From assembly GCA_001695595.3 (NCBI GenBank), contig MBPM02000086.1:124001-188000 (forward strand): a stretch of DNA of 64,000 nt, given 5' to 3'. The position numbers and the translations under genes are program-made. Within the stretch, counting starts at the first letter, position 1. Each line of letters begins with the position of its first letter. The notes under the pieces were generated by a model that had not been told where the DNA came from, searched no databases, and saw nothing but the letters and a program-made list of their open reading frames with translations. The DNA comes from Plasmopara viticola (taxonomy: Eukaryota > Oomycota > Peronosporomycetes > Peronosporales > Peronosporaceae). This document shows, piece after piece, positions 26,714-37,275 of this stretch.

Positions 26714-27831
26714 CTAAGCTTTCCCATTTCTTGTCCCAGTTGCCAAAGCTTCGTTCTTGTCCCAAATGATGCACGAAGCACGCTGGAACTTCACACTTAG
26801 TCCACGTTCGGCAAACTTTCCCACCGACAGTAGACGTCTGTCAAGTCCAGGGATAAGGAGCACTTCCATCATCGATATGCGTCTTCCATCTAAGCCGATA
26901 AGGTTCACCGTTCCAGCTCCTTCGACGCGTAACTTCCTGCCGTCTGCAATTGTTACCTTGGCGTCGGCTTCAAGTTGCTTGAAGTCGATCAAGTCACTTC
27001 GGTGAGGGGTCATGTGCGACGTCGCACCACTGTCGATCAGTCAGCTTACTGATTGCTCATCTCCCACAGCAAACTCTGCATTATTACCGCTAGAACGGTT
27101 TCTGAAGAGGTTCTCAGCAGCTGGGCAGTCCCGTTTTATATGACCAATCTGGTCACAATTGAAGCATTTTCCCCCTTAAAACGCCGCCCTTGCGTGGCGC
27201 GTATCTCTTGCGGCCACTTCCCCGTCTGCCCTTAATCCGTCCATCATTGTCTGTGGCTCGAAACGCTTTCTCATTGCTTCCTTCTTTTGTAGTCTGTCTG
27301 ACTCCTTTAACAGCTTCTTCTTGACTTCGATCAGAGTGACGTCCTTGGCGTTTTCCACGATAGAATGATTATCTCATATTCCGCCAGCAAGCTGCTCAGT
27401 AGTACCACTAGCTGTTTTGATTCATCCATCGGCTCTCCCGTTATCTGGAGTCCCACGACCAGCTAATCGAACGCGTCCAAATGTTCCACCATGCGAGTGC
27501 CACTCTCCATCTTAAACTCATGAAGGCGCTATGTCATCGCGACACGGTTTTGTAGGGTGGAACGATTGTAGAAATCGAGAAGCGTTCCTCATGCCTCCAA
27601 GGCACGAGTAGCAGACCGAATCTTGGTCTGGTGTTGAATCTCGACGCCTTGGGCAATTATACCCAATGCCTTGGCGTCATTCATGAGCCAAGTCTCCGTT
27701 ATTTCGATCTCGTCCTTCGCGCTCACAATGTGCCCCAAAAGACCTTTTCTTGCGAGGGCCATCCTCTTGTTGGACTCCCAATGGTAGTAGTTACCATCTC
27801 CTAGGAGGACTTCGGTGCGCTTGGTAATCAT
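26714..27831 (-). pseudogene. Copia gag and protease fragments
   Basis: Gag starts around 27831 (MITKRTEVLLGDGNYYHWES), breaks after about 80 codons, resumes at 27358, and carries a CX2CX4HX4C zinc knuckle near 27125-27170. The protease active-site triad DSGA is at about 27030, followed by the 99-codon piece 27013-26714 with the LIPGLDRRLLSVGK pattern. Confidence 0.85.
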
Positions 27832-27879
27832 GGCGGTGAAGGTGTGGTGAAGCGAGGCTTTTCTTTGCGGCTGTTAACC

Positions 27880-28001
27880 TGTTAAAAAGATGGCAATAAC
27901 CGAAGTGAATATATTCATCTTGACCAATGAACGGCTATCATATGTAATTACTAACTGTGACGTTCTTGTACGCCATCCACCTTTTAACATGCATTCTAAC
28001 A
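27880..28001 (-). repeat. Copia 5' LTR
   Basis: 122 bp, TGTTAGAATG...TTTTTAACA on the minus strand. It is shorter than the 3' LTR because it lacks some internal bases. On minus it is followed by GGTTAACAGCC, where a primer-binding site would lie; I could not assign the tRNA. The AATAC duplication is at 28002-28006. Confidence 0.88.
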
Positions 28002-28310
28002 AATACAAGTCATGCCCCGCAAGAATTACTTTCCGCAACTATTCTATCACTTCTTCTACTGATCTCACTGAGTTCGATGTCTTAAATTCTATTAATGCGT
28101 CTATGTACATGCCAAAGTGCCTGACACTGGTTTACGGGTTGTAACTCTGTCCATAGTGTCATCTCAAAGGTTATATTGACTTTGCTTGTACGGTACTTTT
28201 GATAGATTTATTTGTGCGCTCATCCTTCATTTATTACATTAATTCGAGTACAAGGGGATTGTCTATATTCTTTATATTCGTAAGTACAAAACAATAACTC
28301 GCGAACTTTA

Positions 28311-28465
28311 GATCGACCGAATAACACTCTTAATATGCACTTTATGACATCCTAGCTATTTCCTTTGGTAGCGGTCAGATACACTTGATCGCCTCACTTT
28401 TTTCGTACGGCTTACACTCTTGATACATCGTCTATGACACCTTAGCTACAAGCGATTCATGTCTT
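28311..28465. repeat. Dispersed AT-rich repeat, copy 1
   Basis: Similar by eye to 44820-44975. Shared blocks in the same order include TACACTTGAT or TACGCTTGATT, GGCTTACACTCTTGA, then CATCGTCTATGACACCTTAGCT against CATCTATGACATCTAAGCT. It also shows an internal weak tandem repeat. No coding potential is seen. Confidence 0.45.
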
Positions 28466-30273
28466 CCATTTTCTCGTCCGTAAGGCCAATTTTTTAGTGA
28501 TTTGCCTTCAAATCCATTTGATGATACTGTAAATTAGTCTTTTTACCGATATTATGACTATTCCAACAACTCCAGATTCAGTCTTGAACGTCTTCACTGC
28601 AAACTCTACTATGTGTATGGACGCTTCTACTTATGCTTTACCCTCTATAGATTTTTCTTGCTGATGATCTCTTAGTAAAGTTTGTGCCTTTGGTTAGCCG
28701 TCTCTTTTTAAAATCTGATCTCTTCTCCAAGTTAAGTATGGTGCTTAAATAAAGCAGAGCTTTTCGCTAAAAACATGGTAATTTCACCCCACCGAAACTT
28801 AACCGGATATTTATGATTAAAATTCGGGCCATATAAACCGCACAATTTGATGTAAAGACCTCAAATATCGGATGCTTCTTGAACGCCTGTCCGTGCTATG
28901 GAAACCGTCATAGGTCATATCCTCCCAAGAGTCGATCTATTAATACTCGATGAGCTCGCGCGACATTAATCAGTATATTCTCAGAAAATTCTTTGTGCGT
29001 TCTGTCATGTAGCGATTGTGTTGCAAAACATTTAAGTGGAAAGATGCGTTTCTTTTTTCACATACGATGTCCACATTTTACGTCGACGCAAAATGAGCCT
29101 TGTTTTCTTTTTGCACAAGCAACAAGACCAGCATATCCATTTCGCTCAATCATGAATACAAAACCAGAAATTTACGCCGCAGCTGCATAACTCGTTGTGT
29201 CACTGGTAGCTTGCCGTATGGTTTTATATCTAGCCGTACTGTGTGGCGTCAATTTCAATATCCAGCTCTTTGCGTGACATTGTCATAACCGAATTGACAG
29301 TTTCAGATATGGCGTACCTACACGATCGATTTTTTAAACATGAAGTTCCACATTCAACTGAACTTGTTGGTGTGGATTCCACTCCTGACCGCTATTTGTG
29401 TTCGCCAGCATTCAAAGCTGCTTGCTCCTGACGGTGTCATACTCAATCTTAACAACTTTTGATCATCAAGACACTTTGTATGAAGACGTAGATACAGTCG
29501 GCCAAAGTTTACTGTGTTTGCTTCTCTCGAATGTTTTAAGCAAAAATAGAGTTAACTCATTATTGTTGCTCCGCCGATTTCTTCAAGTTGCGATTGAGTT
29601 TGACGGCCGAGTCATTGTGAGGGAAGGTACCGTTTTTACGAATACTATAAAATCTATAAAGCATGAGAAGCATACGAGACGGTCAAGATTGTTTACACAT
29701 CTAGTAAAACTCTCGCCATGCTAATCATCGCGTATTTTCCCCTTTCAACATTTATGCCGGATTGTCAGTAGTGTTGCGTGCATCTTATGCAAAAAAAAAG
29801 TATTGTGAAGCTCTAATTTTTCGTCCGCTACGACCTTTATTGTGCAAGATGATGGAAGCAGTAGACGACTCTTATTTGTTTGAAGAATTATGAGCTCGCC
29901 TGCTGTTTTGCAACTTTTATAAGTTCGTACGCATTTCGCAATATTTTATAAACTCCAATAATTAAAGCTTCTAGAATATGCTCAAAAAAAGTCTGTAGGA
30001 CAAAAGGGCATAAAGATGTTTAGCAACTCTTCACCCGTGCTATAAACTCTATGCAGCTTAGTGAGCAACAGCATCATGTCTGCCAGGGGTATGTCGCACT
30101 TGCATCGATTTTACTCAGACTGGCTCAAATTTAGAGCATCACTTTTGACCTGCTAGAATAAACTTATCCTAAAAAGGATTTCTATGCATGAATCAGTCTT
30201 CTCCTGTCAAATTATATTTATTGTGCACGCTCTTTTCGCAGACTAAAGCCGGTATGACTACTGTCGTACCATA
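28466..30273. other. Intergenic, no gene seen
   Basis: About 1.8 kb with broken plus-strand frames at 28993-29724 (62-108 codons). They form a run of overlapping frames that may be a decayed gene, but I recognise no domain. Confidence 0.4.
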
Positions 30274-30290
30274 CTTCATGGCATTTTTCG
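30274..30290 (+). promoter_or_regulatory. Possible oomycete Inr/FPR core promoter
   Basis: CTTCATGGCATTTTTC lies about 50-60 bp before the ATG at 30337. The TCAT followed by CATTTTTC fits the oomycete initiator plus flanking-promoter-region pattern (TCAYTYY and CAWTTTNC), though the spacing is slightly short. Confidence 0.45.
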
Positions 30291-30336
30291 AATAGTTTCG
30301 CCCCACGCAAGCGAAGGCTACTTACAAACACTTACT

Positions 30337-31164
30337 ATGGCAAACAATCCAATCGAGGACGACGCGCGCGAGTTGCTGATCTTAGAGCGCCAGCGCACAG
30401 CGGCGCTGGAGATCGAAGTAAAGTCGCTGCGGGCTTCACTCGTGGCGCTAGGCGAGTCGACTGAGTTTGAAGAAGAGCGCATAACTAACCGCCTGATTAA
30501 GCGGCTGCACGACGTTAAAAGCGAGAAGGAAAAGCTGGCGCTTGAGGTCGAGCGCGAGGAGGAACTCTTGACTAACAATTTGCAGAAGAAGCTGAATCAG
30601 CTGCGCAAGGAGAAGATTGATTTAGAAAACAAGCTAGAGAACGAGCAAGAGTATATTGTTAATCGTCTTTCGAAGCAACTCGAGACTGCACGCGCCGAAA
30701 AGGAGCGGCTACTACAAGAATTGCAAAATGAGGACAACGGCGTACGTAAGGCGCTGGAGTCTCAGGTGGCCAAGATTTTGCACGAAAAGGTGCATTTAGA
30801 GAACGAATTGGAGCAGGAGCAGGAATATCTGGTCAATCGTCTGCAAAAGCAGCTCTCAGGTCTGAACAGCGAGCGACGTCGGATGGAGCGCAAACTGGCC
30901 AGAGAGAATGTGGCGTTAATCGACCAAATGCAGCTTAAAGTTGACGTGCTTAAGCTCGAGTGTGGTGATAATGCCAACGCCTTTGCAGATGGCGTTAACA
31001 AGATTCTGGCCAAAGCTAAAGAGCAACAAGCCAAGAAAGCAGCGGATGTTGCCAAGACCACCAAGGACGACATTAACATTCAGAGCTGGGCCGCCTCCTC
31101 TGGTTACAAGCAGCTAACGCCCGAAGGACTCGTATACCAGCACATTCGCCGTGGCACCATGTGA
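30337..31164 (+). CDS. CCDC6-like (DUF2046) coiled-coil protein
   Basis: 275 residues in one exon. Residues about 10-190 are an almost unbroken coiled coil of Glu, Lys, Arg and Leu, built from repeated units such as EEELLTNNLQKKLNQLRKEK, LENEQEYIVNRLSKQL and LEQEQEYLVNRLQKQL. These reiterations of (E)(Q)EYxVNRLxKQL are the hallmark of the CCDC6/DUF2046 family. The C-terminus (220-275) is less helical and ends in a conserved-looking aromatic stretch. Family members are cytoplasmic or nuclear scaffolds; the role in oomycetes is not known. The ATG chosen is the first in frame after the promoter-like motif. Confidence 0.85.
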   Translation: MANNPIEDDARELLILERQRTAALEIEVKSLRASLVALGESTEFEEERITNRLIKRLHDVKSEKEKLALEVEREEELLTNNLQKKLNQLRKEKIDLENKLENEQEYIVNRLSKQLETARAEKERLLQELQNEDNGVRKALESQVAKILHEKVHLENELEQEQEYLVNRLQKQLSGLNSERRRMERKLARENVALIDQMQLKVDVLKLECGDNANAFADGVNKILAKAKEQQAKKAADVAKTTKDDINIQSWAASSGYKQLTPEGLVYQHIRRGTM

Positions 31165-31542
31165 TAGGGTAGCGACAACTTTATTTTCTTCTTCTGCCGA
31201 TACGCTGGTCGTGGCGGCGTAAAAGCTCATGCATTTGCTGGCCCGACATATGTCGAAGAAGTTTATGAACAGGACTGAAAAGACTTACTTATAAAGCTAA
31301 AGAGAAAAGGAGCTCTAAAATTTGAGCAAAGAAGACGACGTAAAATTGGCGATAATCATATTAAAAGAGAGGCGCTACAAATTTCAGTACAAAACTGACT
31401 AATACTTTTTTTATTCCAGGCTTAGCCGCCACCGGCTAAGACTTTGAGAAAATTAATATCACGATGATATCAAATCTTGCTGATATTAGAGTCATAATTT
31501 AGATTGTCCGTGTTGTAAAAAAAAAATATTATGCCATCAGAT
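31165..31542. other. Intergenic, no gene seen
   Basis: The 3' flank of the coiled-coil gene. AT-rich, with no ORF or clear element up to the SINE target duplication. Confidence 0.4.
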
Positions 31543-31553
31543 GAACGACAGGT

Positions 31554-31875
31554 ATTGTATTGTATAACGTTATCGCGTTGCCAAGTTATGCACGTGCTAG
31601 GCTCTATGGCTAGTCCACGGCATAGAGTGGTGTCCGCATACGTCGGGTCTCGTTCGGCGGGCAGTGCAGCCAGCACCGAGGCCGTGAGGGTCTTCCATTA
31701 TTTTGTGTAGTTCTGACTTGGTAAGAGCCCAGGTGGCGCCCTGGTGCTGGAGACCGTCGCGTCGAGGGTGAGACTCGTTAGAGACCTGCAGATGCCCGAG
31801 AGCACCCGCCCGAAGCGCGCGGGCACTTACCCCCCGCGCTTGGAAGGAGGGCGTCTTTCCAACCTTTTCCGACAA
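31554..31875 (-). mobile_element. SINE-like retroelement, near full-length copy 2
   Basis: 322 bp, highly similar to 183-508 over its whole length. Flanked by an 11-bp direct repeat GAACGACAGGT at 31543-31553 and 31876-31886. Same minus-strand orientation with a TACAATACAAT tail. The independent target duplication defines the element ends and confirms transposition of this family. Confidence 0.85.
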
Positions 31876-32061
31876 GAACGACAGGTGTACAATATATTTA
31901 TTCGTCAATCTATTTGTTTATCGTTAATAATTAGAATTATCGAGAAGTACTGAAGTCTTTAAACCTATATAATTTGTTTCAAGTCTCTATTATCCAGTTA
32001 AATGAGTGATTTCAATTTCACAATAAGCCTTAGCTTGAAATATTCCTAGCGTACAGTTAAC

Positions 32062-33144
32062 TTACAACACCTGGCGAATCATGTTTTTCTGCGCATCTGT
32101 CAATTGGGTAGGAAATTGGACATCAAACTCAACCACCAAATTGCCTCGCTGCGAAGGTCTTTTTTGTAGTGGCATGCCTTCACCAGCAATTACAAGTTGA
32201 GTACCAGGAGCGATGATACCGCCAAGCGGAACGGGCACTTCTCGCCCGTCAAGTGTCTTGATAGATAATGTACCGTTCCCCAAGAGAGCGTCGCGCAATG
32301 ACACCTTTGCGTGATACTTCAAATTGTCGCCCTCGCGTTTAAACTTATTATGCGGCTTTTCCTTTACTACAAACACGATATCTTGAGCTGGTCGGCCAGG
32401 CAGAGCGTCGCCCTGGCCTTCAAAAGTCACTTTGGTCCCGTTTTTCCAGCCAGGCTTGATATTGATTTCTAAAATCTTTTGTTCCTCGTGCATTTGATTC
32501 GAATTCGGATCATGCACCTTGCGCGTGATTTTAAGCTTCTTCGTGTACCCAGTGTACAGTTGCTCAAGAGGTACTTCCAATTCACTCTTCAATAGCTGTG
32601 CGCGTGGTTGACGCTGCTGACCAAAGGGATCGCGGCCACCAAAGCCCCCGCTCCTCATGCCACGCATACCGCCAAACCCTATGTCACCAAACATAGAAGC
32701 CATAGGGTCGTTGCTCTCGGCTTCATGAGGATTAGACGTGCCAAAAAACTGCTCAAAAATCTTGGATGGATCCGTCGAGTGGAACGAAAAGCTGCCGCCA
32801 GGGAAGCTCCCACTTGATGTCGTGTATGCAAAGCCACCCGGCATGCCTCCCATCCCACCCATACCGCCCATTCCACCCGGCATGCCACCCTCCGGTCCTT
32901 CAGGTCCAACTGGCTGACCCTTGAGGCCTTCCTCGCCATACATGTCGTAGATCTCACGTTTCTTCTTATCACTCAGCACTTCGTACGCTTCGCCGACTTC
33001 CTGGAATTTCTTCTGAGCCACATCGCTATTGTTGGGATTCTTATCTGGATGCCACTTCAACGCTAGCTTGCGGTACGCCTTGCGCAACTCGTCATCCGAT
33101 GCGCCCTTGGCAACATTTAAGACTGCGTAATAATCCTTTCCCAT
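32062..33144 (-). CDS. DnaJ class B (type II Hsp40) co-chaperone
   Basis: A 360-residue cytosolic Hsp40 that stimulates Hsp70 ATPase and delivers clients. It has a J domain at residues 1-70 with the HPD motif at 32-34, then a Gly/Met-rich linker (about 85-130, [16 protein letters not shown] repeats), then two beta-sandwich client-binding domains (about 185-350) with [11 protein letters not shown] and the usual [16 protein letters not shown] stretch. There is no zinc-finger cysteine cluster, which makes it type II (Sis1/DNAJB1-like). It is a single exon. The perfect three-unit heat-shock element upstream suggests stress induction. Length is normal for the family. Confidence 0.95.
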   Translation of the reverse strand: MGKDYYAVLNVAKGASDDELRKAYRKLALKWHPDKNPNNSDVAQKKFQEVGEAYEVLSDKKKREIYDMYGEEGLKGQPVGPEGPEGGMPGGMGGMGGMGGMPGGFAYTTSSGSFPGGSFSFHSTDPSKIFEQFFGTSNPHEAESNDPMASMFGDIGFGGMRGMRSGGFGGRDPFGQQRQPRAQLLKSELEVPLEQLYTGYTKKLKITRKVHDPNSNQMHEEQKILEINIKPGWKNGTKVTFEGQGDALPGRPAQDIVFVVKEKPHNKFKREGDNLKYHAKVSLRDALLGNGTLSIKTLDGREVPVPLGGIIAPGTQLVIAGEGMPLQKRPSQRGNLVVEFDVQFPTQLTDAQKNMIRQVL

Positions 33145-33224
33145 TCTGAATCTTTAGTTTACTGTCTTGATCTTTAATCAGCGTTTTCAATTGTGAGACG
33201 CCGTAATAAAATGGGATGCCAGTC

Positions 33225-33237
33225 TTCGCGAAAATTC
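33225..33237 (-). promoter_or_regulatory. Heat-shock element upstream of DnaJ
   Basis: TTCGCGAAAATTC is a perfect three-unit inverted array (TTC-2-GAA-2-TTC) of the eukaryotic HSF recognition unit, about 80 bp before the DnaJ start codon. The motif and its target gene class agree; binding is inferred. Confidence 0.62.
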
Positions 33238-33648
33238 GAGATCGAATTATCAGATATGCTAGAGAAACCGCTATGATTGGTGGGTGCCTTTTGAGACAAC
33301 TACAATGATGACACTTTTACGCAAATAACTATGGATCAAACGCATCTTTTACCGGCGCCTCCCATAGCTCGTTTTAACAACACACGATAATTTTAATCAG
33401 CAAAATTTTGCCTGATTGATGCTTTCCACATTTAAGCGATTATTTCAGGCTTTCGATGTTGCACGTTCGATCTTCAGTCGACACGCATAATGCCCGTTAT
33501 GGATCTTGAAGTATTCACCCACCCACTATGTCCAGTTTGTTACTTTTGATCAACACGCACATTTTTACCACGTAAAAAAGAACAAAATATTTGCGTTAAC
33601 GAAGCGCAGAAGAGCACAAAAAATTCGCGTTAACAATATAAATCTATT

Positions 33649-34895
33649 TTACGACGCCTTCTTGAGCACCAGCGCAATGACTACGATCGCCACAAGGATA
33701 GAGACGCCGATGCCAAGCAGGCAACACATTTTCTTTCGATAAGACTTCTGATACTTGATGGCCTTCTGCACCTCCTGATTGCCTTGTTCGACGTAATTGG
33801 CGGCTGTACGCACTTGATTGTCGATCTGATCCAGCAGTTCGCCCTGCTGCTCTACCAGCAATGCCAAATCGAGAAACATTTGGTGCAATTCAGCCACACT
33901 TTGCTCTAACTTGAGCACATCTTGGTATTTGTCCTGACAGTGGAAGAAGACGTCGGTGATAGAATCTGCAGCACCACCTTGCAAAATAGCGCTCTTGTAA
34001 ATCGATCCAGGATCCCCGGACCGCATGACCGCATCGATCTCTGCTTCGGACGCATCAGGCTTGACAATCTGCACCTGGCGTTTCACTTTGGTTTTCATAT
34101 CGCTCTTGTATTTTTGTTGGGCTTTTTGATAGTCCTTCATGGCATCCATAAATTTTTTTGTCAACGTTGCGCACATGTTATCGCGGATGCTGCACGTGGA
34201 AGCACATTAATACGCTGCTAGCAGTCGACAAGTAGAATGGTCGAACCTACCGAACTTCAGACAGCGGTGTGTTTTTCTCTTTTTTCTTTTCAGTCGATTC
34301 CTTCTTAAGTCTTTCTAGTAACCCTTTAGCATGTGCAGCTAATTTATTCGTAGTCTCAATCACAAACCCGAGCTCGGAACTGACCACTAATGGGCAAGAC
34401 AATCTTAAGTAAAGCTTTAGCTTAACAGCGATCGAGTCATACTGGTTTTTTACCTTGCTCTTCAATGTTAGATGTCGCGAGAATAGCTTTACTATTTAGC
34501 TCCGAAATTTGCTGCGACGCAAGGCTACATCATTCGGCAGCCAGGTGGAAGGTTAGTGCTAGCCTTATTATATGTCACATCAAAGCACAATTGTACCTTA
34601 TATTGGCAAGGTCCATCTGCATGCTTTCGACATCTTTGAAAAATGTTTCCATGAACTTTGGTCGGACGACACCTCGACTACATGTGCACACATTCAATCA
34701 ATGTGAGCGACTCGGTCTTTCTATTTCGCACAACACGACTTACCTCTATTCATTCAGAGCACAACACGCAATACATGGACAATCAGCGTACGTTTTGAAG
34801 GCTCCAAAAACAAAATACGCACACACCTCGACATCGATTGTAATCTGGTCCTGAGGCGGGGCCTTGCCTTTGATCTCCGCGAGCCGATCCAACAT
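33649..34895 (-). CDS. Syntaxin (Qa-SNARE), five exons
   Basis: A membrane-fusion SNARE. Exons: 34895-34827, 34655-34597, 34524-34454, 34386-34251, 34189-33649; the four introns are short and GT-AG, and the total of 876 bp gives 291 residues. The start MLDRLAEIKG is family-like. Habc begins with FMETFFKDVESMQMDLANI and continues through TTNKLAAHAKGLLERLKKES and IRDNMCATLTKKF. The SNARE helix spans about residues 200-262 with the zero-layer Gln at about 227 (VEQQGELLD), followed by one C-terminal membrane anchor (about 266-287) and a short KKAS end. It resembles plasma-membrane syntaxins of the SSO1/SYP1/STX1 group. The model was built by hand, but each junction restores the conserved sequence. 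Confidence 0.92.
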
Positions 34896-35698
34896 GCTGC
34901 ACACAACGCGTACAAGCCGCCTCTAGGTCTTTTGCTGCGCGTAAGTAACTGCACTTTCTTCGGGCATGCGACGAAGCGAGCAGTTGTTTTTACTTGAAAT
35001 TCCAAATGCGAGGAGTTCATTTGCATGCACCACGGATACTCCTTGTAGCACTATGTATAGCAAGGTCACGAAACGAACAAGACAGATGACCGACTATCTA
35101 AAATGCAGTGCTTCTTCAGTGCAAGGAATTAGAAAAGGACTTATAATCATTTCATTTCCGTTGATCAATACGCGCCAAATTTATTAGCCCATGTTTCTTT
35201 TTAGTTGCGTCAGTCTGAAGCGCTCGAATGAAAGCCGATTTACAAGCGCAGCGATCGTTTGATTATGGTTTCTAAGTGTAGTAAAGCCTTCTATTTTCGA
35301 TCTCCTTCAAATCTATACCTTGCTCTGAACTGGATGATCAGCGCCTGCTCTAATTAACTGATCCGCGCTTGTTCCAAGTAATTTGAAACAGATACTTTGC
35401 GTCGCCGTGCTCGTAGTATGCGACCGAACGATGATGAACCGTGAGTAAAGCTTCCTGCATTATGCGATTTTGGGCGACGAAGTATAAAAATGCGAAGTAT
35501 ACTTGATAGTCACATTAATTCTTCTTGTTTTTCTTATCTGGTGTATAGAGCTGCCGTCAAGCCTCGCTGCTTTCGTTGGCATGTCCTTGAGGCAATCGAG
35601 TCTACACCTGAAAATAAAGCCAAATTATTTCAAAAAGTCGTTAGCACAGGACTAGTTTATTATTATTTTAACAACGATCGTAAAATGAATATTATTCG
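34896..35698. other. Intergenic, no gene seen
   Basis: Sequence upstream of the syntaxin. Frames of 60-90 codons occur on both strands with no family signal. Confidence 0.4.
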
Positions 35699-35771
35699 AT
35701 ACACATGCTTCGTAAGCTCAAGGCTGAAACGCACTTTTACTTAAATAGAGTGTTTCAAAACTTCAGAGCTC
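35699..35771. repeat. Direct duplication, left copy (73 bp)
   Basis: Starts ATACACATGCTTCG and ends CAGAGCTC. The right copy is 35821-35899, with the same ends, six extra bases (GTTAAT) and a few substitutions. The duplicated block includes the last codons and stop of the gene at 35883-36410. The two copies bracket a SINE tail. Confidence 0.85.
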
Positions 35772-35820
35772 CTAGACGTGCATAACTTGGCAACGCGATA
35801 ACGTAATACAATACAATACA
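35772..35820 (+). mobile_element. 5'-truncated SINE tail fragment
   Basis: About 49 bp equal to the 3' end of the two full SINE copies: GACGTGCATAACTTGGCAAC, then GCGATAACGTAATAC, then (AATAC)n. The fragment is in plus orientation. Truncation at the 5' end with the tail kept is what aborted target-primed reverse transcription leaves. Confidence 0.85.
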
Positions 35821-35899
35821 ATACACATGCTTCGTAAGCTCAAGGCTGAAACGCACTTGTTAATTTACTTAAATCGAGTGTTTCAAAACTTCAGAGCTC
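35821..35899. repeat. Direct duplication, right copy (79 bp)
   Basis: The copy that still belongs to the adjacent gene: it contains the codons ALKF and the TGA stop at 35883-35885 (minus). See 35699-35771 for the mate. Confidence 0.85.
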
Positions 35900-36410
35900 G
35901 ACGCACGGGCGGACTTGGTCGTAGTAGTTCGTGAATACTGCGCATGGCTTGATACACATCGAGAACATTGTCGGCCAGGACACCTCGCGATCCAATAAGC
36001 TCCAAGTGATTTAACGCCGCAGTAACGATATCTAGACACTCGTCGTAAGCGATCGCCATGGTCAGACTGTGAGGCTGTCGGGTTAGTGCCATCATTCGGT
36101 CAGCGGCATCCATTATGGCACGCGAACAGACCTCAAACGTCGGCAGTCGTCCATCATCGTTGATATTGTTGTCATCTGATGTCCAATTCACAAGAGAACC
36201 GCCAAAGCTTAGTCTGAGAGTTGATGCAGTTGTCTGTCTGGATACTGCTTGAATTGAGTCATGGAACGGCGTCTTGATGCAGTCATTCGCACTTACAGTG
36301 TCTGGGGTCATCATTTTGCTTGCGCTGCGTTTGCCTTTCCGGAAAATTTTGATTCTGCTATGGTCGAACCTCTTAAGCTTGCGAGAAAAGACGACGTTCA
36401 AAAAAGTCAA
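35883..36410 (-). CDS. Unidentified protein, probable 3' exon of a larger gene
   Basis: An open frame of 175 codons; the coding part probably starts after an acceptor near 36375 (LKRFDHSRIKIFR) rather than at the frame's first ATG. The C-terminal 75 residues are helical and look conserved (AADRMMALTRQPHSL, AYDECLDIVTAALNHLELIG, DVYQAMRSIHELL). The middle part (TVSANDCIKTPFHDSIQ) is polar and Ser/Thr-rich. I recognise no named domain. A plausible upstream exon ends at a GTGAGA donor near 36460 (reading RTRPRNTRDRCGGPAAY). The stop lies in a 79-bp segment duplicated around a SINE tail. Confidence 0.5.
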   Translation of the reverse strand: MTFLNVVFSRKLKRFDHSRIKIFRKGKRSASKMMTPDTVSANDCIKTPFHDSIQAVSRQTTASTLRLSFGGSLVNWTSDDNNINDDGRLPTFEVCSRAIMDAADRMMALTRQPHSLTMAIAYDECLDIVTAALNHLELIGSRGVLADNVLDVYQAMRSIHELLRPSPPVRRALKF

Positions 36411-36439
36411 GCGAAAGTACGCAACTACAGGTGAACGTA

Positions 36440-37275
36440 ATTCTTCAATCTCACGTAAGCCGCTGGTCCGCCACAGCGATCGCGTGTGTTTCTTGGCCTG
36501 GTGCGAACCTTCAAGTGACTATCCTCGTTAAATTTGGCAATCCGTTGTGTCGGTCACGGCTGCCAGACACATCCGCTGCGACCTATCATTTTAATGTAGT
36601 CAGCAGTCTAAAACAACCTTACCCGTAAAGCAGATTGCATCCAATTAATAAGGGATCACAGCGACAGTTTATAATCTGCATTCATTCAGCTTTGCAGTCC
36701 ATTCAAAGGATTCCAGCAACGCGCGTCAATTCGACATTATGACCTGCCAAACGGCAAATTGCACGTCGTGCTCGCCAATATCGCCACGGTGACAAAGTCT
36801 GATCAAAAGTTAGAAAGAGGTTGCCGCACAGCATCTCCTACTTGCGAAATGTAGCATTTTGCTTCCCTTCTAATTATACGTCACCAGCATAAGACTACGT
36901 TGGATTCGTATACAGACACAGTTCATACAAACGATCCACTTCGCTCATCATTTCCAAATGCGAGGCTACCAGTCTGTCTAGGTTGCCGTGAAATGTGCCA
37001 GAGATCAAATTTTTCACAGGCAGCACACCAAACGCTACCTCATTTTCGTGGATATGTCCACAGAATCGTCGTCATAGAGTCATAAGGCGGCAACGTCTTG
37101 GCTCTTCGCAGCTCCTCGAACGCAGTCTAAATCGCATCTTCCGAAAAGGCACCCCCTTTTCCACCAACAAATAATTTGAGAGCTCCAGAATGGTTCGCGA
37201 ATGCTCCTTCACTTCCTGCACTGTCAGCACTGTCTTCTGCTACTTCTGGCGTTTTGAGCTCGTCAGCCTCATTTT
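36440..37275 (-). other. Possible upstream exons or decayed 5' part of the preceding gene
   Basis: Several short open pieces on the minus strand look protein-like but lie in different frames and are cut by stops. Examples are a helical stretch near 37140-37220 (EVKEHSRTILELSNYLLVEK) and one near 36900-37050 (FHGNLDRLVASHLEMMSEVD). They could be exons of the 35883 gene joined by short introns, or remains of a pseudogene. I could not find a splice model that joins all of them. Confidence 0.35.

Larger units (their letters stand above)
23631..28001 (-). mobile_element. Ty1/copia LTR retrotransposon, complete length but frame-broken
   Basis: A 4,371-bp element, transcribed right to left. Its order is LTR, gag, protease, integrase, RT, RNase H, LTR, which is copia (integrase before RT). 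Both LTRs are short and an AATAC duplication flanks it. Visible landmarks on minus: gag near 27831-27590; a CX2C zinc knuckle CFNCDQIGHIKRDC near 27125-27170; protease IDSGATSHMT near 27010-27040; GAG-pre-integrase LWHARMGHLS near 26640; integrase HTDVMGP near 26450; RT YVDD at 24759-24770; RNase H and tail 24689-23790. Several stops and frameshifts break the polyprotein, so this copy is not autonomous. The longest intact piece (299 codons, 23790-24689) covers the RT end and RNase H. Confidence 0.95.
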
